From Selaginella moellendorffii (lineage: Eukaryota > Streptophyta > Lycopodiopsida > Selaginellales > Selaginellaceae), in contig NW_003314321.1 of NCBI RefSeq assembly GCF_000143415.4, forward strand, positions 814,736 to 878,735: 64,000 nt of DNA, read 5' to 3'. The notes under the pieces are model-generated. The model searched no databases. It had not been told where the DNA came from and worked only from the letters and a program-made list of their open reading frames with translations. The stretch's first letter is position 1, and each line of letters begins with the position of its first letter. A program made the translations under genes and the position numbers. Below, in pieces: positions 10,852 to 25,001 of this stretch.

Positions 10852-13800
10852 TCATCCCCTCCTTTCGGAATAATAGAAGACCATTAGGGTCCTTTTGTAG
10901 ATAGGCTAGGATCTGGTGGAACATTAGGAAGAGGTATCGATGGATTTATAGATGGTATCAATTGTTCCTAGTCCCTTTATGCAAAGTATTTCAACTATTG
11001 TATATGCATAATTTCTAAAGGATCACTCTACTGAACGTCATGCCAAACCTCATAAACTTGTGGTCCAACTTGCCACAACACTTAATATGGTCCTTTCCAT
11101 TAAGCAAGGAGCCTTTTAGATAAATTACATACTATAAGATGGGGAAAATAGATTAACACCAAGTCATTCACTATGTGCTCCACGAATGATGATGGGAGTT
11201 GTAGTGCTATTGTTGTCCCACTTGTACATAGCCTAGGTGTTTAGCAGACTTTACTTGAACAAGTGGAAAAATGCTCGTCAAATATTAATCCCACGACCTA
11301 GCATCAATAACTCGTTGCAATTATAAAGGTCAACTCAGCTGCTTTGGTAATATTGAATCATGACCATATAAGAGTTTATATGGTGAATTACCAACAAAAT
11401 TTTGCACCCTTGTGACATATGCATACTAAAAAGACAATAAATAACCATTTCAATCCGAATGTTGAAAGTTCACATACTTTATGATCATCCCTTTGAATGT
11501 CCGAATGAGCCATTCCACCAAACCATCTGATTGTGGATGATAAACACTTGTGAAAGTGTGGCATATCCCTAACCAAGATGTCAAAACATGAAATGCCTTA
11601 GCCATAAATGTATAACCATTAGCTGAAAGAATTCGATCCGGACAAAAATGCTAAAACACTACTAAATTGAGGAGGAAGTATCCAATAATAGTTGTAAAGG
11701 CACTAGCAAGAGCACCAACTTCCATCCAACGAGTCAAGTAATCAGAAGCAATAATAATATACTCATTGCCAACAGTCAATTATGGAAAAAGTCTCATAAG
11801 ATAAAACGCTACCAACTCAAACGGACGAGAAATTGCAATTGACTCCAATTGTCCTTCCGTAGCACGAGGGAGAGTATTACAAGCTTGGCACCAAATGCAG
11901 TTGAGCACATATTAGATAACATCATCTAGAAAGACCTATACAGCTTCTCGATCACATGATGATGTCCCATATGCGTATCTAGAACAGGAAAATCATGGCA
12001 TGTATGGAGAAACTGTGGAATAAAGATTGAAGGCACCCCCAACCATAAATAATCATCAAGATCCGTCCCCATAAAATAAAAAAGGTTGTCTTTAAGGCGA
12101 TATTGAGAATGTAAATGTTGGAATGGCAAGTCATTAACAAGTGATGCAGGATTCCCAAACCCTTCTCAAAGCCTTTGAATCCATGGCTCAAACTTTTAAG
12201 CTTCATGAACCTCATCAAGAGAAAGTAAATCTTGCTTTGTACCTTGTGGACACTGAACATCAAGTACAATAATTGCCAATGGCATAGAATTTTCGTTTAG
12301 AAAATCCATAGATGTTAGAATAACAAGCTCATCAGAAACATGAGAAAAGAGCAAAGAAGGAAAAGGAGCTCGAGAAAGGGCATCAATATTAGCCATAGAA
12401 CTCCTCGGGCGATGAACAACATCAAAATCATATATTTGAAGCTTCAAAGCCCACTGAGCAGTACGACTAACCAAGTTCTTCTGCTTCAATAATGAAGTAA
12501 TGACAACATGATCACCTTTTAGTAATATTCGAAAACTATGTAGATATTCATGAAGTTTCTCAAAAGCCCAAACTGCTACTAAATACTCCTTCTCTGTCAT
12601 AGAGTAGTTCACCTTCGCCAGTTGTAATGTACGGCTGATATATATAATGAAATAGTGTTGATCATGCACACTTGGGCTCTTTTATATCAACACACCTCTA
12701 AAACTAACATCAAAAACATCCACGTGCAAAATAAAAAGTCAAGTGTAATTATGATATACTAAAACCATAGGAGTTGTCAATAGCTCCTTGAAATCCATGA
12801 ACACCCACTTATAATCCACAGACCAAATGAAAGACGATGTTGATAATTTTAGCAATGCTCGCAATGGTGCAGTGCGATAAAAAAGATGATCCACAAAACA
12901 ACTAAGATATTGCACCTTGGCTAGGAAACATTGTACATCATTCACACTTCAAAGTAGGACACTTTAAAACAGCTATAAGTTTGTTATGATCAACTTGCAA
13001 ACCCTCAAGAGAAATACGATACCTAACATAAGTTGTGTTCTTGAACCCAAACATGCATTTCGACTGCTTTAGCTTTAGACTAATGTCCTATAGCCGATCC
13101 AACACTTTACAAACATCACGGACGTGTTCCTCCTACGTCCTTTCCGAGTGGATTAAGATATCATCAATGAAGTCAGTAGTCACCTCCAGTATATTGCAGA
13201 GAACCTCATCCATCATCCACTAAAAAGTTGCTAGAGCATTGTTTAAACCAAATGGTATCACTAAAAACTCATACAAACCAAACGGTGTACAAAAAATAGT
13301 GTTAAGAATATTTTTTTCGGACATTAATACTTGCCAGTACTTAGAAGTAAGATCTAGCTTGGTGAACCAACAGCTTCTTCCCAGACGATCCAAGAGATCA
13401 ATAATGTAAAAAAGAGGGTATACATCTGGGATCATCATTTCGTTTAATGAATGATACTCGATGCAGAAACAAATATTCTCATTAGACTTCGTTACAAGAT
13501 GAGGTTCATATACCCAAAAACTCTATGACTTTCGAATAACCTTTTTTAACATCTCCTTGATGTTTGCAGGTAAAATCTTAATCTCTTTAGGGGACTGATG
13601 ATGAATAGGAACTTTGATTGGACAAACATCCCTAGTTAGAATTAAATGACGTGTGGCAATTTTAGCCCCAAACAATATATCAAATTTAAAGAGATCAAAA
13701 TATTCTTTCATGAGCTGGTGAACTACTGCAACACAAAGACTATCGGAAGGATTGAAAAAGGAAAGAGCGAAAACAAAACGGAAATGTAAAAGGAAGTAAT

Positions 13801-14046
13801 GGGTAGACAAAATCAATGAAAGCAGAGGTAAAAGCAAAGGAATGAAAAAGTACGAAAATGAGAGGAATGGATGAAATATAAGGAAGTATAAAATAAAAGG
13901 GAAAAACCTTAAAGTCACATTTGGTATGATTGTGTTATAACAAATTTATACTAAGGATGAGGTCAAAAGCTTAACTCGGCAACACCCGCAATGACTAATA
14001 CTTAAATTTGAGATCGCCCACATGCATAACTAAGTCCGCCTTATCC
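10687..14046 (-). mobile_element. Decayed Ty3/gypsy element (3' two-thirds), same family as element 1
   Basis: The minus-strand order is protease remnant (ending about 14046), RT (about 13620-13000, with FTKLDLTSKYWQ), RNase H (about 12700-12300, with NYSMTEKEYLVAVWAFEKL), integrase (about 12130-11100, with YRLKDNLFYFMGTDLDDYLW), polypurine tract and 3' LTR (10851-10687). Gag and the 5' LTR are gone. Compared with element 1, many differences are C-to-T or G-to-A, with numerous stops and frameshifts. This is an old, inactive, probably long-methylated copy. Confidence 0.9.
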
Positions 14047-15124
14047 ATCATTTGAGATAAAATCTTATATAACAAAAATAAATATTGGAGAAAATTAATA
14101 TTGCATTATACTATTTTCTATCTAAAAGTATATTTTGTTTGATCAGAAAAATATTTTAAGAATTTTTACTGTTTATATTTAATTTATTTCTATTATTGTT
14201 AAAATATTTTTTGTATTTTATTAGTTCTAGAAGGGGTGCTTGATATGCCAAAGGATCTTTACTATTAATTTCTTTTAAAAATAATTTAAAGTTAATTATT
14301 TTTATCCATATGTTTTATTTTTATTTCTTTTTATCTTAAAACTTTAATTGATATAAATGCTTGACTTTGACTATAGCCGGCGGCATTTGAATCAAAGTAA
14401 ACCATCCATGTATCACAACATACACCTTTTTTTTATAATCAACTAAAATAACTAATTTAAAAGGCCTAGTGTGTTGAAATTTAGGCAAAATAGTTATATG
14501 GAGTTCTTTCATTGCTTTAAGGAGCATTGATACTTGTCAAAGTTGCTCATAACCTTCATTTGATATCTTGTTCATAAAACAAGAGTGTATCAGACTCACA
14601 AATGAGAATTGATAAACTTTTTATCCAAGGAATCAAAAAACAAATGCATAAAGAGCTTATCATAGAAATCAGACTGTGTCACAAAGAATTGGGAATATAA
14701 CTGCTACACAGAAAAATATGAGATTGAAAGAATTACCTAGGGCATTAGCCCACACCTAGAGTGCAACAACATTCCTATACTCTTGGAGTTCAGAGACTCA
14801 GCCATGGAAGTTTAGTGTTTTGTGAAAAACTTTGTATGTGACAAGATAATCTGCAGGTTGTTTAATACCCTGAGACCAATACACTCGAAAGAGAAGAAAG
14901 TTACCTGGAACAGTATAATGCAAATGCGAGACCAGTGATTTGGAAAAACATAACAACCGCTCCAAACTGGCTTACCACTCCTCCTTGAAAGATTAAGTTG
15001 AGATTACCGTTAATTAAAATATTCTAGCATAGATATTCTAAGAATGTCATTAAAACCCCAGTTCGTTAAAATCAGAGTTTTCACAATCAAATGTGCGAGG
15101 GTTTCTATCCCTTCTATGATTTGC
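14047..15124. other. AT-rich intergenic spacer
   Basis: No coding sequence can be supported. The first half is AT-rich. The stretch nearest RPT5 probably contains its 3' UTR and poly(A) signals. Confidence 0.5.
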
Positions 15125-16921
<1,797 letters not shown>

Positions 16922-17565
16922 AGCTCTTTCTCCTCTGGAACCCTAATCTCATAAACCCTAAAAAACTTATCCTTCCAAATTCGATGGCATTTGCGTAAAA
17001 GCTTACAATCCAGCGCTGCAAATACCACTGGGAAACATTCTCTACTCCAAAATGCCTAACGATGGAAAACGCTCACGCAGTTCTAGGGTTCTGGCACACA
17101 TGCAAAGAGGCCACGCTTTTTGATACTATGGTTTTCTCATAGCTTGCAAATGCCCAGCCATGGTAAATGTCGGCGTGTTGCCACGTCATGATGCCAGGCA
17201 ACGTGTCCAGCTTTGATCTAGGTCGTCGATGGGGGCGTGGCATTTATTTCTACATCACCGCCACAGTGTACGGCAGTTACGCCCATGTCAAAAAGCGTTT
17301 TCTACCGCGCCTAGATCCATATTTTTACTGCGCTCCGTTGCTCTGACCCTTGCGCTCTCGCTTCTTCCAGGTCTACTTCTTCTCCTCCCATCGCCATCGC
17401 CATCGCCATCGCCATCGCCGATCCAAGCAGCGCGCCGGTGATTCTTGGAGGAGCAAGCAAGGCGCTGCCTAGGGCGCCAGAGATCCATCCCTCTTCTTGC
17501 TCCCCTCCCTCTTCTTTCCCCCGATCCATCGATCGGCGCGCCAGGTAACCTAGGTTCTTGCCGAA
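16922..17565. promoter_or_regulatory. Divergent promoter region between RPT5 and the 14-3-3 gene
   Basis: The two genes are transcribed away from each other across about 640 bp. A telo-box AAACCCTAA lies at 16953-16961, close to the RPT5 start. A (GCCATC)n hexamer repeat lies at about 17390-17420, in the 14-3-3 leader. I could not place a TATA box with confidence. Confidence 0.5.
17390..17420 (+). repeat. (GCCATC)n microsatellite in the 14-3-3 leader
   Basis: About five copies of the hexamer lie between the RPT5 promoter side and the 14-3-3 ATG. In one frame it encodes Asp/Gly or Ser/Pro runs, which produce spurious open frames on both strands. Confidence 0.85.
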
Positions 17566-18933
<1,368 letters not shown>

Positions 18934-19458
18934 TAGTTTGCAGCGATCAAAGCAGCCGCGGACTCTTGCCAACCGGTGTCACGCTCGCTCGCTTTCGAGA
19001 CAGAAGAAGAAGAAAAAAGAAGAAGAAGCTCCCCCCTAGCTCATTAGGTGTAGAAGAAGAACACCACTCTCGCTCTCTCTCATTTCTCTCATTCTCTCTC
19101 TCTCTCTCTCTCCTGTGTCTTTCATTTTCGCCTTCGTTATCGTCGAAGAAGATAAGAAATGGTATTTCACGAAAAAGAAAGATGACGGCGAGTGTGACGT
19201 GCCACGGCTGTTGCGCTTCTATTCGTGCCGCGTAGGAGATGATAGTTTAGGGTTTAGGGTTGATTTAGGGTTTATGGGCATCCCGCCATCGAATTCGAGC
19301 ACATCCATGGCGTGCATTAGCATTGAGATGCGTCCGAGATCACTGTCATCAAGCCCAAGCTGGAGTACTTGGGCATATCAACCAATGGAAATTCTTTATC
19401 AGGGCAAGAAGCGCATCTTCTTGGGGGAGAAACAGGAAACGATCGTGAAAGGGATGCA
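18934..19458. other. Intergenic: 14-3-3 3' UTR and delta-tubulin promoter
   Basis: Contains a (GAA)n-rich tract near 19003-19030, a (TC)n tract near 19090-19112 and a cluster of telo-box units (TTTAGGGTTTAGGG at 19246-19259 and TTTAGGGTTT at 19264-19273) about 190 bp before the delta-tubulin ATG. No coding region is seen. Confidence 0.55.
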
Positions 19459-21041
19459 ATGAGCGTGGTGGTGCTGCAGCTTGGGCAGGGTGGAAACCAG
19501 TATGGGCTTGCGCTGTTCAATGCATTGGCCTCCTCGCGCGGATCACCCTTGCCCTGCGAGTTTTTCGAAGAGAGCGGGAGCAGAGGCGAGCTCCCTCGAG
19601 CAAGAGCGCTTCTCATCGACATGGAGCCCAAGGTGAGCAGCAGCATTGCCATCTTTCCTTTCTCTTGCCGGGTGATCTTGCTGAGCTTGGCGCTCGCAAA
19701 CAAATCTATACAGGTTGTGGCTGCGGTGACCAGAAAGGCGAATGGAGGTGGTGCTTGGAAGTATGACTCGCGCAGCTGCTTCACTCTCGACAGTGGATCT
19801 GGAAATAACTGGGCTGCGGGCTACTGCAGCAACGGAGTTACATGTCGCGAGCCAGTGTTGGAGCAAATTCGCCTCAAGGTGACGAACCAGATCATTCATT
19901 CTTCCAAGAACAAAAACAATCTTTTGCTTGTTGCGTGACCTGTAGGTTGAGAAATGCGATTGCTTTGGAGGTTTCCTCGGCATCCAGAGCTTGGCTGGTG
20001 GTACTGGAGCTGGTTTCGGTGAGTCTCTTCTTTATCACACAGATTTCCAAGCTTTGTTCCTTCGTTTGTACTTTTTTCCAGGAGCTTACGTTCTGGAAGC
20101 TCTCAAGGACGAGTATCCATCCGCTTGCATCTTCAGCCACAGCATCTGGCCCTTCCAGAGCGGCGAGGTCGTCGTCCAAAACTACAACGTCTTGCTCACG
20201 CTCGCCAAGCTCCACGAAGTCGTGGACGGCATCATCACGGTGGAGAACGACTCCCTCGTCGCGGCTTGCAAGAAAACTCTCGGAATCCCAAGCCCTTCGT
20301 TCGTGGAGATGAACAGCGCCGGAGCTCACGCTCTGGCCTCGCTGCTGCTACCTTCGTTTTGGAGGCCCATCCAAGCCTCGCAAGCTTCAACTTGCAACTC
20401 CTCCCAGCTCCGAGTGAGGCTCCTCTCCGACTTGGCCTACGCTCTGTGTGCTCATCCGGCGTACCGAATGCTCACAGTCTACTCCACACCACAGGTTCGT
20501 CCCTCAAGAGTTCTCGGAGAATTCTCGCACTCACATTGGTTTCCAATCTTCGCCCGACTTTGACACACAGGTCCGTGTGGAGTCCCTCGACTTTACAACT
20601 TTCGCGTGGCCATCGCAGCTCAAACAGCTGAAACGCATCGCGTATCCGGTGGAGCTGGAGCAAGTCCCCGGCGACACGAGGCTGGCCAAGTCGGTGCAAA
20701 AATCGGTGGCGAGTTTGCTGGCGCTCCGGGGCCCCGGTGCCGGGACAGCCGACGTGAGCGTGATGAGGGAGCCGAGCTTATACCCGAGCTGGTGCATCGA
20801 TCCTCTAAACGTCTGTGCCAACGACAAGGAGATGATCAAGGATGGAGGGCTTGCTGCTGGGATGATGAGCAATTGCCAGGGTGCCATTCTTCCGGCGTCC
20901 AAGGCCCTCACTCGAGCTTACGCCATGTTTTACTCCAAGGCCTACCTTCATCAGTATTTCAAGCATGGCCTGGACGCTTCCTTCTTTGAGGCTGCGTTTG
21001 CCACTGTGGAAGACGTTTGCCATAGCTATAGCATTCTCTAA
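19459..21041 (+). CDS. TUBD1: Delta-tubulin
   Basis: Five exons: 19459-19632, 19714-19878, 19946-20018, 20082-20494 and 20571-21041, all GT-AG, giving 431 residues. Delta-tubulin acts at centrioles/basal bodies and is kept by eukaryotes that build flagella with triplet microtubules, so it fits a plant with motile sperm. The protein has the N-terminal tubulin loop, the LIDMEPK segment, the tubulin signature AGGTGAG and the delta-type stretch IWPFQSGEVVVQNYNVLLTL. The usual QCGNQ motif near the N terminus reads QGGNQ, a cysteine-to-glycine change at a nucleotide-contacting position. The product is slightly short for the family, the C-terminal tail being minimal. Confidence 0.92.
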
Positions 21042-21192
21042 AGGAAGTATATAATTTTATCCTCGATAGAACTCACCACCTCCCTCTTCTAACATCACAG
21101 GATTGATCAGGCCGTGGGATTAAGTCTGGCGGGCAGTAACTCTATCCTTTGGATCCCAAGCTAGCTAGCATCAGGGCTCTTCTCGATCACGA

Positions 21193-21429
21193 TTGAAAAA
21201 CTTAGTAGAGCCGCCCACTTCAAAAAGAATAAGCTCGGTGTTTGAAAATGGGATATTCCTTACTCGTGATCGGCTCTCTCGGAGCGGGGAGTGGAATGTC
21301 ATGCTTGCCAAATATGCCCAAAGAGGGTATTTGAAGAAAGAAAGGTTTTGTTTTTGTTTCTTGGAACTCAATCCTCACTCAAGAGTTCTGGACATCTTTT
21401 GGATTGGAAGAGCTATAGTTCTGTTTTGA
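21193..21429 (+). pseudogene. PPR-gene relic
   Basis: The open frame contains SGEWNVMLAKYAQRGYLKKE, which matches the conserved [VS]WN-x2-[IL]-x2-YA-x2-G core of a PPR motif, but the neighbouring motifs are not recoverable. It is probably the eroded end of a PPR gene or a fragment moved from elsewhere. Confidence 0.5.
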
Positions 21430-22880
21430 GCGAGGCGCAATCCACAACCACGGAGGGCGCGAGTGCTCATGGGATTCTCTTGACCGAACTTGACAGAAGG
21501 ATCGAATCCAAAGCCTTGGTGGATCCATTTTGCCGGTCGTGGTGCTGTCCCTCCTAGTCTCGCACATTCTTTCCTCGAGGGGATCGCCTTAATATGGATC
21601 TCGGAGCTGGCAATCAAGAGTCTTCTTGCTGGCGATCCTCGCACTGCTCGTGCTGCCTGAAGCATATACAGTCCAGGAGCCCAAGCAAAAAGAGAAGATA
21701 GTTCGGGCCTTGGTCGTGGATTCCTGGGAGCTCTGGAGCTCGCAAAGAACGATGCATATGTGCTAGGGATTGATGCCGTGGCCACGGAACGATCGACGAT
21801 ACTGGAGCGAAACGGGGTGAAGATCATCTACGGAGGAGGTAGTGGCAGTCGTCAAGAGTGATCATAAGAAAGAACACCAATGGTGCAAGAGCTTGAACGA
21901 GAGGAGTTTTGGATCGATCGTTGCTGCTGCCAAGGAAGAAAGAGCGGTAAAAGCGATCTACTTTGTGAGCCCGAACAGATTCTATTTGCCGTCTCCAACG
22001 TCCGGTGAGCCATGGCGCCGCTCCTCAAGTTTCCCATCGTGGAGTAGAGAAGATTTCCCGTACTACAAGTTCGCTCCTCGCCACTATCGCCAAGCTCTCC
22101 AGAAAGCAGTTTCGCATCTTCTAGCTTGAGACGAGTAATCCTCCGCCATATGAAGTTGAGTACGGCAGCTGTTCGAGATGGAGACGTATGTACCTTTTGA
22201 GACTGGGATGGGGCCGTTTGTTCACTGGTACCTGCGGCGACTGAAGATGGCATAAACAGGTTTGTGAGACCACCTCCATCGCTTCACCACAATCTTCTTT
22301 CTTGTGCAGCAGAATTCGGGCGGGATCTAGCTCTCGTTCTCTTCTCCTCCCCTCGATCTTCCATGCCTGCTCAAATGGAGAATGCAACTCACGGGTATCA
22401 GATCTCCTGCTCAAAAAAGGTACTGGGGCTTTCAGGGAAGAGAAGCGCTCTTTTTCCTGATCATGTCTTGGAAAGTCTCTACACAAGACTACCTTTAACA
22501 CGAGAATAAGAATTGAGAATTTCCTCTTTGCATCCTGTTGAGAAGAGGTCCGAGTGCTATGACTTTGTTGCTTGTTCCTGAGAGATTAGCTTCCATGAGT
22601 TTAAGAAAGAAACAAGAAAAGCCAAGAAAGGAGAGACTGGTTTACCTCAGCTGGTGAAGATGTGTATGCTTGTCAGGATTTGTCCATTTGCCTCAAGAAC
22701 TGTGTTTTACACTATCAGCCCCTCTAGTGTCATGATTTTGGTGCTCTAAACTCATTAGCTGGCAGTACTTTGCATTTGGTAAGAAACTTTTGTTCATTTT
22801 CTTTAATAATTCATTCATTATGCTTTGTTTGATTTGCAAATGTAATACCCTTAACACCATGGGAATGGTTGTGTAATTTC
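21430..22880. other. Unassigned mixed sequence after the PPR relic
   Basis: Base composition is gene-like to about 22500, with short interrupted frames on both strands. One is LGRGFLGALELAKNDAYVLG near 21700-21780, which continues towards a stop after 21850. I do not recognise the product and cannot build an intact gene, so a decayed gene is likely. Confidence 0.35.
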
Positions 22881-25001
22881 TTTCAGTTTTTTCACTTTTT
22901 TTATTTTATATTGAAAATAAAAATTTCATATGAACTCTATTATAGGACAATTGCATACTATAGTGGTAAAAAAACTGGTATTAAAAGATAAAAAATTTAA
23001 ATTTTTGTTTATGAAAATTATTTTTTCTAACAAAAAATTAATTTTTTGCAACTAGCTTTATTTTGAAAATAAATGTGAATGTTACAAAACTAGTTTAAAA
23101 AATAATTAAATGATTTTATTTGAAAATTATGAGGTATATACCACTTGTGAGTGCATGGAACTTAGCCCTCACACGCTATAAAATACAATTTCATCATAAA
23201 AAATTAACATTGTATTGAAACATAAGATTCATAAATAAATATTTACTATTTTACAATAATAAAATCTTTATTTTATTCTAAAGTAAAGAAAAAAAACATT
23301 TCCTTTATATTTCAAATACAAGTATTTATTAGCTTTATTTAATGATTGTTATTACTTTATAAATATGACTCTATATAAAGTAAATATATATACTTAGAAT
23401 TATTAGATAGAGAACTTCTTGAAAATTCTTAAACAAATGAATTGTCTCACAAATTTTCTTGTAAAATAAAAAAACTACATTTTATAAATAATATATTCAT
23501 AACCCTCATATAAGTCACTTATAGTATATATATATATATATATATTAATATAATTGATATTTTTTATCACTATATGATATCTCATAACATAGCTGTCATA
23601 TCAAAAAGTTTATCATTATTTGTATACACTAGTCCTAAATAAAAATTTTAACTTACTTTTAAGATTTCATAATTACTATTATACTATTATATATTATTCA
23701 TTTATATCAATATAATAAAATTACTAAAATTTTATCCCAATTTTTTTTTCATACAAAGCACCTTAATATTTATTAAGTGACATTGATATAATTTTTATTT
23801 ATTAACAGTAGTTTATAACTACATAGTGATTCAAAACATTGCAATATATTTTAATATTCATACAATATAATCAAATGCATTTATAAATTAATTAAGAATA
23901 ATTTTTTAAAAAATCATATAATTGAGTAAAGCATTTAGTTGAAAAAATAATAAAAACTTTTAGAGATATTTTATAATTTAATATTGAAACGTTTTTAGGT
24001 TAAATGTTATATATGTGAAAATCACTAATAAGTAACTATAAAAATTATTTTTGTACTTTTAAAATTATATATTGTAAGACTTATGAATCACTATATTGAT
24101 ACTGGTAGTTCATACTCAATATTTGGAAATTCAATAGAAGTAAAGATATAAATTTAATTAATATATATTTACAATTAAATAATATTATAATTATATTTAC
24201 AAAATGTTTTAGATTTTAAATATTTTTATAGCATAAATTGAGACAAAGTAAAAGAACATAAATGACTATATAGTCTTGTAAAATTATTTTTTATATAATT
24301 ATAAATAATAAATTTTAGAATGACTTCATTGATTATGTACTAAAATTTTAAAGCCTATTTGTCATTTAATTCCTAACTAATATATCTGTATAGAAATAAA
24401 TTTTATTCTTTAATAGAGTTTAGTTTTTAAAAGAAATACATTAAGTTAATTATTTGTAATTAGCTTTCTTAAATATATAAAAAACTAGAAGAGAAACTTA
24501 TTGAGAAAATGTAACATTATCCAAGATAAGCCATCTCCACTTAATAATATAATGTTTACAAATTATACTATAAATATAAAATACTCAGAATTAGTACAAA
24601 TATTTTATTAAATAAAAGTACTTTAAAATATAATGTATTTATTCTTTGGAAGAACAACAGTTTTATAATATGATTAGTATAGAAAATAGTTTTTTTTAAC
24701 AAAAGGACTTGGTTCATAGAAATATAAAATATCTATAAAAATAGCATTAGAATTAAATTGGGTTGTACTAAATTAATGATTATTAGAAACAAAGAGAATA
24801 CAAGAATAAAAAAATTTACAATATATATTTATTAAATGGATATTATTTATGTTCAATTCTCCAGAAAAACCAAATATAGTTTTCAGAAAAACAGTAGTTT
24901 TAAAGTACATTCAGTTAGATCAAATGTGAGAATTTCACCTAATCAATTTCATCAGATTTTCCCTTACAGTACTATGTACACCAAACTTGAATCGACAATG
25001 A
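22881..25001. other. AT-rich gene desert
   Basis: Very AT-rich, with no supportable gene. It contains a 28-bp LTR-end fusion at 23146-23173 and a (TA)n tract at about 23526-23547. The last roughly 200 bp belong to the left arm of the kinase inverted duplication. Confidence 0.6.
23146..23173. repeat. Internally deleted gypsy LTR footprint
   Basis: The 28 bases join the first 15 bases of the plus-strand reading of the LTR (TGTGAGTGCATGGAA) directly to its last 13 (CTTAGCCCTCACA, one mismatch to element 1). It looks like a solo LTR of the family at 2230-2403 with its interior deleted. Confidence 0.65.

Noticed and set aside
23500-23560. (TA)n tract as a functional element or origin
   Set aside because: A simple dinucleotide microsatellite inside an AT-rich desert; nothing else supports a function.
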